This document shows positions 36,681-47,889 of a DNA stretch of 64,000 nt, piece after piece. The notes beneath the pieces are model-generated. The model was not told where the DNA came from and searched no databases. It was given only the letters and a program-made list of their open reading frames with translations. The translations under genes and the position numbers were made by a program. Each line of letters starts with the position of its first letter. Position 1 is the stretch's first letter. Source of the DNA: Candidatus Anammoximicrobium sp. (GTDB lineage: Bacteria > Planctomycetota > Planctomycetia > Pirellulales > Pirellulaceae). The DNA is taken from positions 62,001 through 126,000 of the forward strand of contig JAAYYU010000124.1 in NCBI GenBank assembly GCA_012515235.1, read 5' to 3'.

Positions 36681-36791
36681 GTGGCCACGAAGAAAGCTGC
36701 ACCGAAGAAAGCAGCCGCGAAGAAGGCGCCCGCCAAGAAGGCCCCGGCCAAGAAGGCGCCGGCCAAGAAGGCCCCGGCGAAGAAGAAGTAG
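36681..36791 (+). CDS. Lys/Ala/Pro-rich histone-H1-like peptide (36 aa)
   Basis: GTG start with GGAGG at 36669-36673. The peptide is made almost entirely of KKAPA-type repeats and has no acidic residue (15 of 36 residues are Lys, mostly as KK pairs). This composition matches the C-terminal tails of bacterial H1-like/HU-extension DNA-binding proteins. At 36 codons it falls below usual ORF cut-offs. A strong intrinsic terminator follows at 36887, supporting an independent transcription unit. It likely binds DNA or RNA non-specifically in the nucleoid. It could instead be the stub of a longer histone-like gene, but no further domain is seen in frame upstream. Confidence 0.7.
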   Translation: MATKKAAPKKAAAKKAPAKKAPAKKAPAKKAPAKKK

Positions 36792-36805
36792 CCTGCCGCG
36801 GGCAA

Positions 36806-36820
36806 CCGTTCGATGAACGG
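36806..36820 (+). repeat. CCGTTC-GAT-GAACGG hairpin after the Lys-rich gene
   Basis: A perfect 6-bp stem 15 bp after the TAG. It has no T-run and is flanked by CTGCCGCGGGC direct repeats (about 36793 and 36821). Confidence 0.45.
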
Positions 36821-36886
36821 CTGCCGCGGGCGACGGTTCGCTGACCGCCCGCGCCCGCTCATTGGACCCACCGATAACAACGAGAA

Positions 36887-36927
36887 AGGGCCGTCTCAAC
36901 AATTCGTTGGGGCGGCCCTAAGTTTTT
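36887..36927 (+). terminator. Strong rho-independent terminator
   Basis: A 14-bp stem (AGGGCCGTCTCAAC with GTTGGGGCGGCCCT, two G-U pairs), 5-nt loop AATTC, then AAGTTTTT on the plus strand. On the minus strand the stem is followed by TTTCTCG, so it may also end the convergent mrp transcript (stop at 36938). Confidence 0.85.
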
Positions 36928-36937
36928 GCGCGGCGGC

Positions 36938-38020
36938 TTAGCCGAGCACCGGCAGTTGAGGCTGTGGCGGTGCGGCCGCAGCCGACTCGGCGAGCGCCTT
37001 CACCAGCCGGTAGCAGATGCCTTCCAGGCAGGCGCCGATGGCCGGTTCGGCAAAGTTCGCCTCGGTCCGCCCCTCGTCGCCATACTCACGGATCTTCAGC
37101 TGGATCGGCACGTCGCCCAGGAACGGCACGCCCAGCTCCTCGGCCCGCTGACGCGCCCCGCCGCTGCCGAAAATGTCATGCCGTTGGCCGCAGCCTGGAC
37201 AGACGAAGCCGCTCATGTTCTCGATCACGCCCAGGACCCGGATCCGCACTTTGCGGAACATGGCGATCGCCTTGACCGCGTCCAGCAGGGCGACATCCTG
37301 CGGCGTGCAGACGACGACCGCCCCGGTCAGCGGCAGCAACTGCGACAGCGACAACGCGATATCGCCGGTGCCTGGAGGCATGTCGATGATCAGATAGTCC
37401 AGATCGCCCCAGTTGGTATCGCGAAGGAATTGCGTCACGGCCCCGTGCAGCATGGGGCCTCGCCAAATGACCGCTTCCTCTTTGGGCACCAGCAGTCCCA
37501 TCGACATCACCGGCATGCCGTCCTTTGCGATCGGCTGGATCCGCTCGTTCTCGATGGTCGGCCGGCCGCTGAGGCCCAGCAGGTGCGGGATGCTGGGGCC
37601 GTACACGTCGGCGTCCATCAACCCCACCTTGCACCCAGCCCGCTTCAGGCCGAAGGCCAGCGTGGCGGCAATGGTGCTCTTGCCCACGCCGCCCTTGCCG
37701 GAGCCGACCGCGATGACGCTCTTTGCCGTCAGCCCGACCTCGCCCCGTTTGGGAGCGGGACGCTCTTGAACCGATTGCCGGATGTCCAGCGAAGCCAGCT
37801 GAGGGAACGTCGCCCGCAGTTTTTCTTGTACGGACTCCAGGACGTCCCGCCACAGGGGCGCCGACCAGGTAGTCAGCGACAGCTCCAGCGACAGTTTGCC
37901 GTCCTGCACTTGCACATTCTTCACTTGATCCAGTTTGGTCAAGCTGCGACCGCTTTCAGGATCCTTCACTTCCGCCAAGGCAGCCTGTACCGCCGCCGCG
38001 TCCATCTGACCGTTCGCCAT
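36938..38020 (-). CDS. Mrp/ApbC-type Fe-S carrier P-loop ATPase (360 aa)
   Basis: An N-terminal MIP18/DUF59 domain (residues ~1-85, VKDPESGRSL) is followed by a ParA-like NTPase with the deviant Walker A IAVGSGKGGVGKSTIAATLA (~105-124), Switch I/II region LIIDMPPGTGD, and the CPGCG Cys pair (VCPGCGQRHDIFGSGG) that bridges an Fe-S cluster in the homodimer. Mrp proteins carry and deliver Fe-S clusters in the cytoplasm, in line with the NifU/NifS and SufS genes in the window. AGAGGAAT precedes the ATG. Confidence 0.93.
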   Translation of the reverse strand: MANGQMDAAAVQAALAEVKDPESGRSLTKLDQVKNVQVQDGKLSLELSLTTWSAPLWRDVLESVQEKLRATFPQLASLDIRQSVQERPAPKRGEVGLTAKSVIAVGSGKGGVGKSTIAATLAFGLKRAGCKVGLMDADVYGPSIPHLLGLSGRPTIENERIQPIAKDGMPVMSMGLLVPKEEAVIWRGPMLHGAVTQFLRDTNWGDLDYLIIDMPPGTGDIALSLSQLLPLTGAVVVCTPQDVALLDAVKAIAMFRKVRIRVLGVIENMSGFVCPGCGQRHDIFGSGGARQRAEELGVPFLGDVPIQLKIREYGDEGRTEANFAEPAIGACLEGICYRLVKALAESAAAAPPQPQLPVLG

Positions 38021-38080
38021 GACTCAATTCCTCTCTTACGCGGCAGTGCCGCAGTTTCGTTTCAGGTCAACCCTACCACC

Positions 38081-38536
38081 TCACGCCTGTGTCCACTCGT
38101 CCCCGGACGCCTGCCTGGCCCACGGCAGTTGCGACCGGACGTGTTCGCGAAACGTCGCGTGCGACGGAGGGATCTGTGCCAAGAACCGCTCCCACACCGG
38201 CCGCAGGCGGACGATGTCGCGCGGCGCAAACAACACGTGCGCTGCCCCGGCCTCTCGCAGCAGCCATTCGACGCCCTGCAGGCTCCGATCCGCCAGGAGG
38301 ATAACGTGCCACGGCCGAAATCGCCCGTGGAACTCCGCCAAACGCCGACAGACCGACTCCGCACTTTCCGGCAGCACCTCCACGGCCGCCAGCGCCGTGG
38401 TCCGGATTTGCAGTTCCCGCAAGCAGGCTGGCCAGCTTCTGGTTTCGCACACCCCGCAGGCCGGCCGCAGCACACGGCGGATCGCCGCGGCCCACTTGCC
38501 TGTCTTTTCGCAGACGACAATGCTCGATTCGTTCAT
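38081..38536 (-). CDS. Hypothetical protein, degenerate receiver-like (151 aa)
   Basis: The sequence IVVCEKTGKWAAAIRRVL, WHVILLADRSLQGVEWLLREAGA and AHVLFAPRDIVRLRPVWERFL gives alternating beta/alpha units reminiscent of a response-regulator receiver lacking the phospho-acceptor Asp. I do not recognise a named family. AGGCGG precedes ATG 38536; the longer frame to 38773 has no RBS. It is downstream of, and on the opposite strand to, the VWA gene's promoter region, and follows mrp on the same strand going upstream (60 bp). Confidence 0.5.
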   Translation of the reverse strand: MNESSIVVCEKTGKWAAAIRRVLRPACGVCETRSWPACLRELQIRTTALAAVEVLPESAESVCRRLAEFHGRFRPWHVILLADRSLQGVEWLLREAGAAHVLFAPRDIVRLRPVWERFLAQIPPSHATFREHVRSQLPWARQASGDEWTQA

Positions 38537-38777
38537 GGTTTCGTCCGCCTCTATGTTAGGACCTGCCGCCTCGGTCAGCAACCGCCCCGACCTGGGCGGC
38601 TCCGGCACACGGTTGGCCGCGGCAGGGCTGCCGCCTATGATGTTAACGGGAGCGGGAGGCCTGGGCCAGCAGGTTCGGTTCCCCCCAAGACCCGGCCGGC
38701 GAAGACGTCCGGCGCCTTGTACGGATCGTAGAACCCGTGCCGCTGGCGGTCGAGAAGCAGACGAAGGGATCAACTTT

Positions 38778-40478
38778 ATGGCGGGGCCTCAGCGGATCGG
38801 GGGCGTGATTCACACGTACCAGAAATACGACCCTCGGCGGTTTCCCAGCCCCACGCAGCCGCCGCCCGACATGGTGTCTGGAGCGTTCGAGCATCTGCTG
38901 GCTTTCGGCGGCATGCGCGAGTTGACCGACGACGAGTTGGCCCGTGCGGTGCGACTGGACCCCGGCCAGATCGCAGGACTCGGTCCCAGTATCGATGCGC
39001 TGATCGCCCTGCTGCTGGAACGTCAACGGAAGATCCTGGCCAAGTACGAAACGGACACGGTCCAGCAGACCGCCGCTCGCGCTTATCGCCAGATCGCCGT
39101 GCCGCTGCAGCCGCCCGCCAAGCTACGGGAACGCTTCGTGCGGGCCGTGCGGGAAGAGCAGCTGTACGACCTGGAACGCCTGTGGTACGCGGCGGGCGAC
39201 GACCGCTCGCCGTTCGCCCGCGGACTGCTGCCGCTGATGGAACGGCTGGGCGAAAAGTACCAGGTGGACGAACTGGCCGCCGAGTACGAGTTCACCGGCC
39301 GCGTGCCGCTGTCGGTGCCCGAAGCGCTGCAGCTCAAAGAGGAACTGGAGCAGATCGACCAACTGCTGAAGCAGCTGGAGCAGGCTCGCCAGACCGCGCA
39401 GATTGCGGTGATCGACATGGAGATGCTGGCCGAGTTCGCCGAGCCGGGCGATCTGGAACGGCTGCACGAATTGCAGCAGATGGTCGAGGACCACCTGCGC
39501 GAGCTGGCCGAGCGGCAGGGATTGACCAGGGAGGACGGCGTTTACCGGCTGACCCCGCAAGCCTACAAACTGTTCCAGGGCCGCCTCCTGGAACGCATCT
39601 TCAGCGAACTGGAGCCGTCCCGCACCGGCCGGCATCAAGGGCCCGTCCTGGGCGAAGGGGCAGTCGAGCAGCAGCTGACCAAGCCCTACGAATTCGGCGA
39701 TTCGATCACGCACATGGACATCCCCCAGTCGATGATCAACGCCATGTTGCGGGACGGAGCCGGGCTGCCGGTGCGGCTGAAAACGGAGGACATCGTGGTG
39801 CACCGCACGCGCAACACGCCGAAATGCGCCACGGTCGTGGTGATGGATATGAGCGGATCGATGCGGTACGACGGGCAGTACATCAACGTCAAACGGATGG
39901 GCTTGGCGCTGAACGGCCTGATCCGCAGCGAGTATCCCGGCGATTACCTGCATTTCATCGAGATGTACACTTTTGCCAAGCCGTGTCCCGGCGGCGAGAT
40001 CATCGACCTGCTGCCCAAGCCGGTGACGATCTTCGACCCGATCGTGCGATTTCGCGTCGACATGAGCCGGGACGATATCAGCGAGTTGCAGATCCCGCCG
40101 CATTTCACGAACATCCAGCACAGCCTGCTGTTGGCCCGCCGGTTCCTGACGGCCCAGGACACCCCCAATCGGCAAATCATCTTGATCACCGACGGCCTGC
40201 CGACGGCGCACTTCGACGGTCCCTGGCTGTACCTGCTGTATCCGCCGGACCGGCTGACCGAGGAAGCCACACTTCGCGAAGGCCGACTGTGCCAGCGCGA
40301 AGGCATCACGATCAATCTCTTCCTGGTGCCCAGCTGGTCGCAATCCGAAGAGGATATCCGGTTCGCTTATCGACTGGCCGAATCGACCAAGGGCCGCGTG
40401 TTCTTTACCGCGGGCTGCGACCTCGACCGCTGTGTGGTCTGGGATTACGTCCGGCAGAAACGGGAGATCCTGGCGTGA
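38778..40478 (+). CDS. CoxE-like VWA domain protein (566 aa)
   Basis: The helical N-terminal half has a coiled segment (LKEELEQIDQLLKQLEQARQTAQIA). The C-terminal von Willebrand A domain carries the MIDAS motif VVVMDMSGSMRYDGQY (~residue 355) and ILITDGLPTAHFDG. It belongs to the metal-binding VWA group that typically partners a MoxR-type AAA+ ATPase to remodel or insert cofactors in other proteins; no ATPase is adjacent here, the nearest being at 60.3 kb. AAGGGAT precedes ATG 38778. Cytoplasmic. Confidence 0.75.
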   Translation: MAGPQRIGGVIHTYQKYDPRRFPSPTQPPPDMVSGAFEHLLAFGGMRELTDDELARAVRLDPGQIAGLGPSIDALIALLLERQRKILAKYETDTVQQTAARAYRQIAVPLQPPAKLRERFVRAVREEQLYDLERLWYAAGDDRSPFARGLLPLMERLGEKYQVDELAAEYEFTGRVPLSVPEALQLKEELEQIDQLLKQLEQARQTAQIAVIDMEMLAEFAEPGDLERLHELQQMVEDHLRELAERQGLTREDGVYRLTPQAYKLFQGRLLERIFSELEPSRTGRHQGPVLGEGAVEQQLTKPYEFGDSITHMDIPQSMINAMLRDGAGLPVRLKTEDIVVHRTRNTPKCATVVVMDMSGSMRYDGQYINVKRMGLALNGLIRSEYPGDYLHFIEMYTFAKPCPGGEIIDLLPKPVTIFDPIVRFRVDMSRDDISELQIPPHFTNIQHSLLLARRFLTAQDTPNRQIILITDGLPTAHFDGPWLYLLYPPDRLTEEATLREGRLCQREGITINLFLVPSWSQSEEDIRFAYRLAESTKGRVFFTAGCDLDRCVVWDYVRQKREILA

Positions 40479-40495
40479 CGCGGCGGGCGGCGCGA

Positions 40496-40843
40496 CTACG
40501 GGTTGCGGCTGGCGCCGTCAAAGTGCAGTGCCAGCCACAGCGTGGGCTGGCGGGGATCGGTCCATTCGACCCGGTGCCGACAGTGGGCGGGGATCAGCAC
40601 GCAGTCGCCCGACTGGAGGCGGACGAGTTCGGCTTCATCCTCGAATCGCAGCTGGGCGCGGCCGCGCAACACCAAAACCCATTCATCGCGGTCCTGGTCG
40701 TACCACTGGCCCGCGGTTGTGGCGTGGCCCGTCGAGATGATCCGTTCCAGGCGAAAGTGGCCGCCGCGAATCAACTCGTCGAATCGCTCCTCCGGCAGCG
40801 GGCCGGGCACGTCGGCAAACAGGTTCTGTACGATTGGAGCCAT
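40496..40843 (-). CDS. Small cupin-domain protein (115 aa)
   Basis: Single cupin barrel: RLERIISTGHATTAGQWYDQ, EWVLVLRGRAQLRFEDE, CVLIPAHCRHRVEWTD. The metal-ligand pattern is partly retained (His of HCRH; Gln/Asp/Glu in motif 1), so metal binding is possible. ATG 40843 is preferred to the upstream frame, which overlaps sufS. It is convergent with the VWA gene (17 bp) and divergent from sufS. Function cannot be assigned beyond small-molecule or metal binding. Confidence 0.7.
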   Translation of the reverse strand: MAPIVQNLFADVPGPLPEERFDELIRGGHFRLERIISTGHATTAGQWYDQDRDEWVLVLRGRAQLRFEDEAELVRLQSGDCVLIPAHCRHRVEWTDPRQPTLWLALHFDGASRNP

Positions 40844-40958
40844 CCGCGGAACCTTGTCTGAAGCGGTCAGTGCTCCTAAAGTAGCGTGGGCGAACGTGTG
40901 GAGGAAGAGGGCGTTGCGGCGACGGCCCGGAAACGATCGTGCGGAGTTTAGCGGACTT

Positions 40959-42218
40959 ATGTCGATGACGACGGCGGATGAATTACCGTGGGATGTCGAG
41001 TCGCTCCGGGGCGATTTCCCCATTCTGGCCTCGGAGATCTACGGCGGCGTGCCCTTGACCTACCTCGACAACGCCGCGACGACCCAGCGCCCGCGGCAGG
41101 TGATCGAGGCGATGACGACGGCCTACGAGCGCCAGTACGCCAACGTCCACCGTGGCCTGCACTACTTGAGCGAGTTGAGCACCGATTTATACGAAAACGC
41201 GCGCGACACGGTGCAACGGTTCTTGAACGCCCGCCGCGTGCATGAAGTCATTTTCACGGCCGGCACGACGGCGTCGATCAACCTGGTGGCCCGCAGTTGG
41301 GGCGATGCGAATCTGCGTGCGGGCGACGAGATCCTGCTGACGGAGATGGAGCATCACTCGAACATCGTCCCCTGGCAGCAGCTGGCTTGCCGCACGGGCT
41401 GTCGCGTCAGGTTCCTGCCCGTCACAGACGGCGGGCAACTGGTCTTGGACGCCCTGGACGATTTCTTGACCGAACGCACGAAACTGGTCTCCGTCGTCGC
41501 CGTGTCCAACGTGTTGGGCACGATCAACCCCGTTTCGACGATCGTCCGGCGGGCGCACCAGGCGGGCGCTCTCGTGCTGGTTGACGCGGCGCAAAGCGTG
41601 CCGCATGGAACCACGGACGTGCAGGCCTGGGACGCGGATTTCGTCGCCTTCAGCGGTCACAAGATGCTGGGGCCTTCGGGCATCGGCGTGCTGTACGGCC
41701 GCGAGACGATCCTGGAATCCATGCCGCCGTTCCTGGGCGGCGGGAGCATGATCCGCCGCGTCACGCTGGAAGGGTTTGAGCCCGCGGATCTGCCGTCCCG
41801 CTTCGAGGCCGGCACGCCGCCGATTGTTCCCGCGATCGGACTGGCGGCCGCGGCCGACTACTTGCAGCAGATCGGGCTGGAGAACATTCACCGCTATGAA
41901 CAAGGTTTGACCGCACAGGCCCAGGCGATGATCTCGCGCCTGGACGGCGTGCGGATTCTGGGGCCGGGGCCGGACCTGCGCGGCGGCATGATCAGCTTTG
42001 TGGTCGAGGGGATTCAAGCCAACGACCTGGCGATGACCCTGGACGAACAGGGCGTCGCGGTACGGGCAGGGCACCATTGCGCGATGCCGCTGCATGCCCG
42101 CCTGGGCGTGTCCGCCAGCACGCGGGCCAGCTTCTACTTCTACAACACGCCGGCAGAAATCGAACGACTGGGCGAGGCCCTGCACAAGGCGCTGCGCGTC
42201 CTGCGGCGCAAGCCGTAG
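40959..42218 (+). CDS. sufS: SufS-type cysteine desulfurase (419 aa)
   Basis: Class II (CsdA/SufS) desulfurase: LTYLDNAATTQRPRQVIEAM, TAGTTASINLVARSWG, EMEHHSNIVPWQQLA, the PLP lysine in AFSGHKMLGPSGIGVLYG, and catalytic Cys in AVRAGHHCAMPLHARLG. It mobilises sulfur from cysteine for SUF-type Fe-S assembly or sulfur relay. No sufBCD or sufE is adjacent, so this copy is isolated. It is distinct from the class I NifS at 17 kb. Start at ATG 40959; ATG 40965 is possible. Confidence 0.92.
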   Translation: MSMTTADELPWDVESLRGDFPILASEIYGGVPLTYLDNAATTQRPRQVIEAMTTAYERQYANVHRGLHYLSELSTDLYENARDTVQRFLNARRVHEVIFTAGTTASINLVARSWGDANLRAGDEILLTEMEHHSNIVPWQQLACRTGCRVRFLPVTDGGQLVLDALDDFLTERTKLVSVVAVSNVLGTINPVSTIVRRAHQAGALVLVDAAQSVPHGTTDVQAWDADFVAFSGHKMLGPSGIGVLYGRETILESMPPFLGGGSMIRRVTLEGFEPADLPSRFEAGTPPIVPAIGLAAAADYLQQIGLENIHRYEQGLTAQAQAMISRLDGVRILGPGPDLRGGMISFVVEGIQANDLAMTLDEQGVAVRAGHHCAMPLHARLGVSASTRASFYFYNTPAEIERLGEALHKALRVLRRKP

Positions 42219-42294
42219 CGTCAGGCGGCGACCAACCGTCTGGTCTGCCGGTTGGCTTCCGCCCGGCGCTCCGGAGACGCTGCGGCGGCGCCTC

Positions 42295-43968
<1,674 letters not shown>

Positions 43969-44023
43969 GCGTGATTCTTCCTCGTGTTCCGGGCGACCGC
44001 CTGCGTGCCGTGCCGCGGTCGTG

Positions 44024-45169
44024 TCACAGGTCCACCCACTTGCCGGTCTCCGCCGCGTCGCGCGCTCGGAGGCAGACTTCGGTCAAGCGGAAGGCGTCCT
44101 CCTGGCTGATGAGGTGCTCCTTCTCGCCCGCGATTTCGGCCAGGAAATCCGCGAAGAAGTCCACCGGCTCGGGCAATTCCAGTTCGCGCGGACCGTCGGT
44201 TGCCGTGATCAGCGTGACCCGATTGTCGGCGCCCAGGACCTCCAGCAGGCCCTCGCTGCCGGCAATCCGCAAGCGGTCGTCTCCGTGGGTGGGAGCTGTT
44301 TCGGGGCGGAGGTAATCGAGGTTGGTCAGGGCCGTCCCGCCGTTGTCCAGCTTGAACAGGACGCCCGCGTGATCCTGAAATCCGGGGTACTCCGGATGGT
44401 CGTTGTTCCCGTGCCAGGCGGAAACCCGCAGGTACTTCCGCCCCGAGGTCCAGCGCATGTAGTCGATGGAGTGAATCCCGGCCCAGGGGATGGTCCCGCC
44501 GTAGGTTTTCAGGTCCTTGTAGAACCAGGGCCTGGCGGTCCCGAACCGGTACGATTTCTGAGAGGTCAGCAGAATGGGTTCGCCGATCAGGCCGTCCTGG
44601 ACCGCCTTCCTGGCCGCCCGATAAGGCGGGAAGCAGCGCATGTTCATCAACGACGTCAGGCGGACTTTGGCCCGGCCCACCGCCTCCTTCAACGCCGCCA
44701 GGTCTGCGAGGGTCGTGGCCACCGGCTTCTCGGAAACGACGTGCAGGCCGCGGCGGGCAGCCGCGATGGACGCCTCGGCGTTCCGGTAATAGGGCAGGCA
44801 GACCGCGACCACGTCCAGCTCCTCTTTTTCCAGCAGCTGCTCAAAGTGGTCGTAAACGCGCGTCTTCTCGGAAAACGCCTTGCTGCGTTTCAGGCTGGAA
44901 ACGTCGTCCTCCGGCAAGCTCTTGGCAAAGGCCGTCAATTCCACGCCGGGCAGCCGAGGAATGGTGCCCAGGATGACACCGGTGTGCCCGTCGGTGCCGA
45001 TCAGCCCGACGCGCACCCTGGCGGTTCCAGCCGGCGGTGGTTCCGCTGCCCCGACCGCGGTTGTCGCTCCCACGGCCAAACCGGCGCCCAGCGCCGATTT
45101 CAGAAAGCGACGCCTGTCCGGGCAGGGAACATCCTGGGGCTTTTCGTTGGCAGACAGTTTTCCACTCAT
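44024..45169 (-). CDS. Tat-exported Gfo/Idh/MocA-family oxidoreductase (381 aa)
   Basis: Tat signal [20 protein letters not shown], then a Rossmann N-domain ([19 protein letters not shown]; the usual G-x-G-x-x-G is altered), [20 protein letters not shown], and the conserved EKP ([14 protein letters not shown]). The C-terminal half is the alpha/beta substrate domain with [11 protein letters not shown]. The strong RBS GGGAGGTGATG precedes the ATG. It probably carries a pre-bound NAD(P) cofactor and acts on sugars or inositol-like compounds in the periplasm. It ends 100 bp upstream of... the EttA gene on the same strand and could share a transcript with the DUF4838 gene upstream. Confidence 0.82.
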   Translation of the reverse strand: MSGKLSANEKPQDVPCPDRRRFLKSALGAGLAVGATTAVGAAEPPPAGTARVRVGLIGTDGHTGVILGTIPRLPGVELTAFAKSLPEDDVSSLKRSKAFSEKTRVYDHFEQLLEKEELDVVAVCLPYYRNAEASIAAARRGLHVVSEKPVATTLADLAALKEAVGRAKVRLTSLMNMRCFPPYRAARKAVQDGLIGEPILLTSQKSYRFGTARPWFYKDLKTYGGTIPWAGIHSIDYMRWTSGRKYLRVSAWHGNNDHPEYPGFQDHAGVLFKLDNGGTALTNLDYLRPETAPTHGDDRLRIAGSEGLLEVLGADNRVTLITATDGPRELELPEPVDFFADFLAEIAGEKEHLISQEDAFRLTEVCLRARDAAETGKWVDL

Positions 45170-45269
45170 CCGACATCACCTCCCATGACAGCTGGGCTGA
45201 CTGAAAAACGTTGAAGTCTATCGCCGTCCAGGGCCGCCAGCCAGCCGGGCGGGTCCGGGCCGACGAAGG

Positions 45270-47750
45270 CTATCGCTTACCGCCCGCATCAGTTTCCGCA
45301 GGCAGTAGGATCAGACGCACGTCGTCGATGTAGATCCGTTTTCCGGCGGGAAAGTCCCGCACCCAGACGCCGGCGCGAATGCGGGCGGCGCCAGACGGCG
45401 GGTCGCGTACGTCCATCACGGCGGCGGCCGCGTGCCATGTGCCGGGAGTCGGCGTGAGGCTGGTTGTGCTCCCGCCCTGCAGGTTGCGATGAGCCTCGTC
45501 GAGCGGCCGCAGACTCAAGTCCACGAAGCCGCCGTCGGGCTGGCCGGGGGGAACCGACAGCGAGGCCACCAGGCAGTAGCGGCCCGGCGCAAAGGCGATC
45601 GTCTGATGCGGTCCGCCGTACTGAATCCCCTCGCCCAACATCCCGTACGTCCCGCTGCGGGCCGCTTCCTCGCACCGTGTCAGGCGGCCGACCTGATCCT
45701 GGAGCCAGACGTTCCAGGCAGCGGCCTTGGCCTGATCCCCTTCCTCGAAGGACGCATTGGCGGTCAGGTGCGGAACGTGGGGATCCAGGCAAGTCTGCAT
45801 CGTGGCCGCGTGCATCTGCAGCTTTCCCGACTGTCCCTGGGCGGCCAGTTCGGCCAGCCGCGCCCGCAAGGCGTCGGACCGAGGCAGCCAATCGAACAAG
45901 GCCCAGGCGTCTTCGGCGCACCACTGGTGGCCCGCGATCGCGTCATGCCGGTCCAGGTCGCTGCCGTGCTGCAGGAAGGGATGGCCGCGGAAGGTCTGCG
46001 TGGCGAGGCGCCGCCGTTTTTCGGCGTACCCCAGGCGTTGCGCCGCCGTTTCGAGCCACGCCAGCGCATCCGTCTCCGTGGCGAGCTGCGGCGCGGGCTG
46101 GCTCTGCGAATAGGCCAGCGCCGACGCTTCATAGTACTCGAACGCCTTCAGCAGAAGTTCCGCGCGTGCCCGCTGGCTCGGACTGCCGGCGTGGCTCAGG
46201 GCCAGTTCCAGCCAGTGGCGGCACTGGGCGACCTCGGCCGCGGTCACGTCCCTGAGGTAGCTCGGCGAGTGGAACGGCAGATACTGTCTGCCTTTCGTCC
46301 ACCAGGCGGAGTCGCGGATGCGGCGCGTCCAGAAATCCTCCCAGTGGTCGTAGTACTTTTTCACGTAGGGCGCCGCCTGCGGCCCGACCGCTGCCTCGTA
46401 CCATTCCTCCAGCAGTTGGTCGACATCGCGCGTCGGATCCCATTGCAGTTTCAGCGACACGTACAGTTTTGGCCCCTCGCCGAAATTGGGATAGGCCTCC
46501 GCCGTCAGCCCGCGCACGCCGTTCTGATGGGCAAAGCGATAGTATTCCCCCATCACGTGCGGGTACACTCGCGGCACCAGGTAGGCGGCGCCGTAGATGT
46601 AGTCGTACCAGCCGACCACGGGAGAAGCCTGGGCCCAGCGCCGCGTCAGCTCTTCGCTGGCCTGCCGCGCCTCGGGGTCGATCCACTGCATCCGGTCGTA
46701 GGTCATGTACGGAATCATCCGCGGATGGATCTTCACCCGATCCGGCGGCTCGAAGATCTCGCTGTAGGCCAGACAGCCGAACCACTTGTCCGGATGCCGT
46801 TTCAGCACGCCGTCGATCACGGCGTTGACCCAGGTAAAGTAGCGGTCCGACAGGTGGTCGCGCCCGACCATGTTCTTGCGGCCGGCATCCAGCGCGCGGC
46901 AACGGTCGCACTGGCAGTGTCCGCCGCTGTCGGTCACGCCCAGCGAGTACGATTCCGCCTCCGGATGCGCGTCGAAAAAGGCCGCAATCCGCTCCACGGC
47001 GGCATCGACAATGCCCGGCGCGGTGAAGCAGGGCTGCCAGCCCGCATGGTAGCGGTCGGGGGGCGGAAGGTAACGCTCTCCGTTGCGAAGGGGGAAGAAG
47101 TCCGGGTGTTTCTGGATGTCGGAGCGAGGAAACAGGCCGTACAGCTGGTGGTGGAACTCGATCCGCGAGTGCAGCCGGTTTCGCCGCGCCCACCGTTGCT
47201 GGTCGTCCAGGCGGAGGCCAAAGTACTTGCGCGAAAAGAAGGCCGGTTGCTCGCGCACCGGTTCCCGCGGCACCGCGATGGTCGCCTGTGGCGGCACGTG
47301 CGTGCCGTCCGGGCCCGGCATCAGCCAGCGCACGCCGACGTAACGTTCCAGGAACTCGTAGATCCCGAATTCCGTGCCCCAGTCGGTCGGCCCCCGGACG
47401 ACGATCGTGCGCGCGTCAGGGAACTGGATCACAAACCCGTCGCCGTCCAGACCGGCCAGGTCGATCCCCAGCGACTCGACGGCGGGCGTGCGGCCCAGGT
47501 GGATCTCCGTCACCTCGTCCCCGCCCCGTTCGCCGAATTCGAGTTTTGCCCCGCTGGCCTGCTGGATCAGACGCTGCATTTCGCCGGCGGCTTCCTGGAG
47601 CTGCTCGGAAGCATTCGGCTGCAGCACAAGGACCGCCCGCGGCACGCCCTGGTGAACGATCTCCGTCCTCCCCTGCGCGCCGTGGACCACGCCGTGGACC
47701 ACGACCGCAGCCACGGTCCACACAACAAATCCCGCGGTTGCCGTCTTCAT
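45270..47750 (-). CDS. Exported DUF4838 / glucuronidase-like protein (826 aa)
   Basis: Signal peptide (MKTATAGFVVWTVAAVVVHG), an N-terminal GH20b/alpha-glucuronidase-like domain (ASEQLQEAAGEMQRLIQQAS to about residue 120), then the TIM-barrel-like DUF4838 region with the C-x-C-x-x-C signature (TDSGGHCQCDRCRALD), YEFLERYVGVRWLMPG, and later YGAAYLVPRVYPHVMGEYY. The C-terminus is a beta-sandwich (VDLSLRPLDEAHR...RIYIDDVRLILLP). Likely a secreted carbohydrate-active protein of unresolved activity. GGAGGGGGGC precedes ATG 47750. The frame is open to 48278, but that part is antisense to the SUMF1-type gene. Confidence 0.75.
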   Translation of the reverse strand: MKTATAGFVVWTVAAVVVHGVVHGAQGRTEIVHQGVPRAVLVLQPNASEQLQEAAGEMQRLIQQASGAKLEFGERGGDEVTEIHLGRTPAVESLGIDLAGLDGDGFVIQFPDARTIVVRGPTDWGTEFGIYEFLERYVGVRWLMPGPDGTHVPPQATIAVPREPVREQPAFFSRKYFGLRLDDQQRWARRNRLHSRIEFHHQLYGLFPRSDIQKHPDFFPLRNGERYLPPPDRYHAGWQPCFTAPGIVDAAVERIAAFFDAHPEAESYSLGVTDSGGHCQCDRCRALDAGRKNMVGRDHLSDRYFTWVNAVIDGVLKRHPDKWFGCLAYSEIFEPPDRVKIHPRMIPYMTYDRMQWIDPEARQASEELTRRWAQASPVVGWYDYIYGAAYLVPRVYPHVMGEYYRFAHQNGVRGLTAEAYPNFGEGPKLYVSLKLQWDPTRDVDQLLEEWYEAAVGPQAAPYVKKYYDHWEDFWTRRIRDSAWWTKGRQYLPFHSPSYLRDVTAAEVAQCRHWLELALSHAGSPSQRARAELLLKAFEYYEASALAYSQSQPAPQLATETDALAWLETAAQRLGYAEKRRRLATQTFRGHPFLQHGSDLDRHDAIAGHQWCAEDAWALFDWLPRSDALRARLAELAAQGQSGKLQMHAATMQTCLDPHVPHLTANASFEEGDQAKAAAWNVWLQDQVGRLTRCEEAARSGTYGMLGEGIQYGGPHQTIAFAPGRYCLVASLSVPPGQPDGGFVDLSLRPLDEAHRNLQGGSTTSLTPTPGTWHAAAAVMDVRDPPSGAARIRAGVWVRDFPAGKRIYIDDVRLILLPAETDAGGKR

Positions 47751-47889
47751 GTTGCCCCCCTCCGTGCCAGCGCGTGATGAAGTGATGGTAGCCTTCCAAA
47801 ACCAGCCAGCTCGCAAACGACTTTGCGGCCTCGTGTCATTGATTTGACATGCTCCCCATGATACCGTGATCCGCAGAGGAGAAAATAGC

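Noticed and set aside
45432-47777. 781-codon plus-strand frame opposite the DUF4838 gene
   Set aside because: Shadow frame, Arg/His-rich, with no recognisable domain or RBS.
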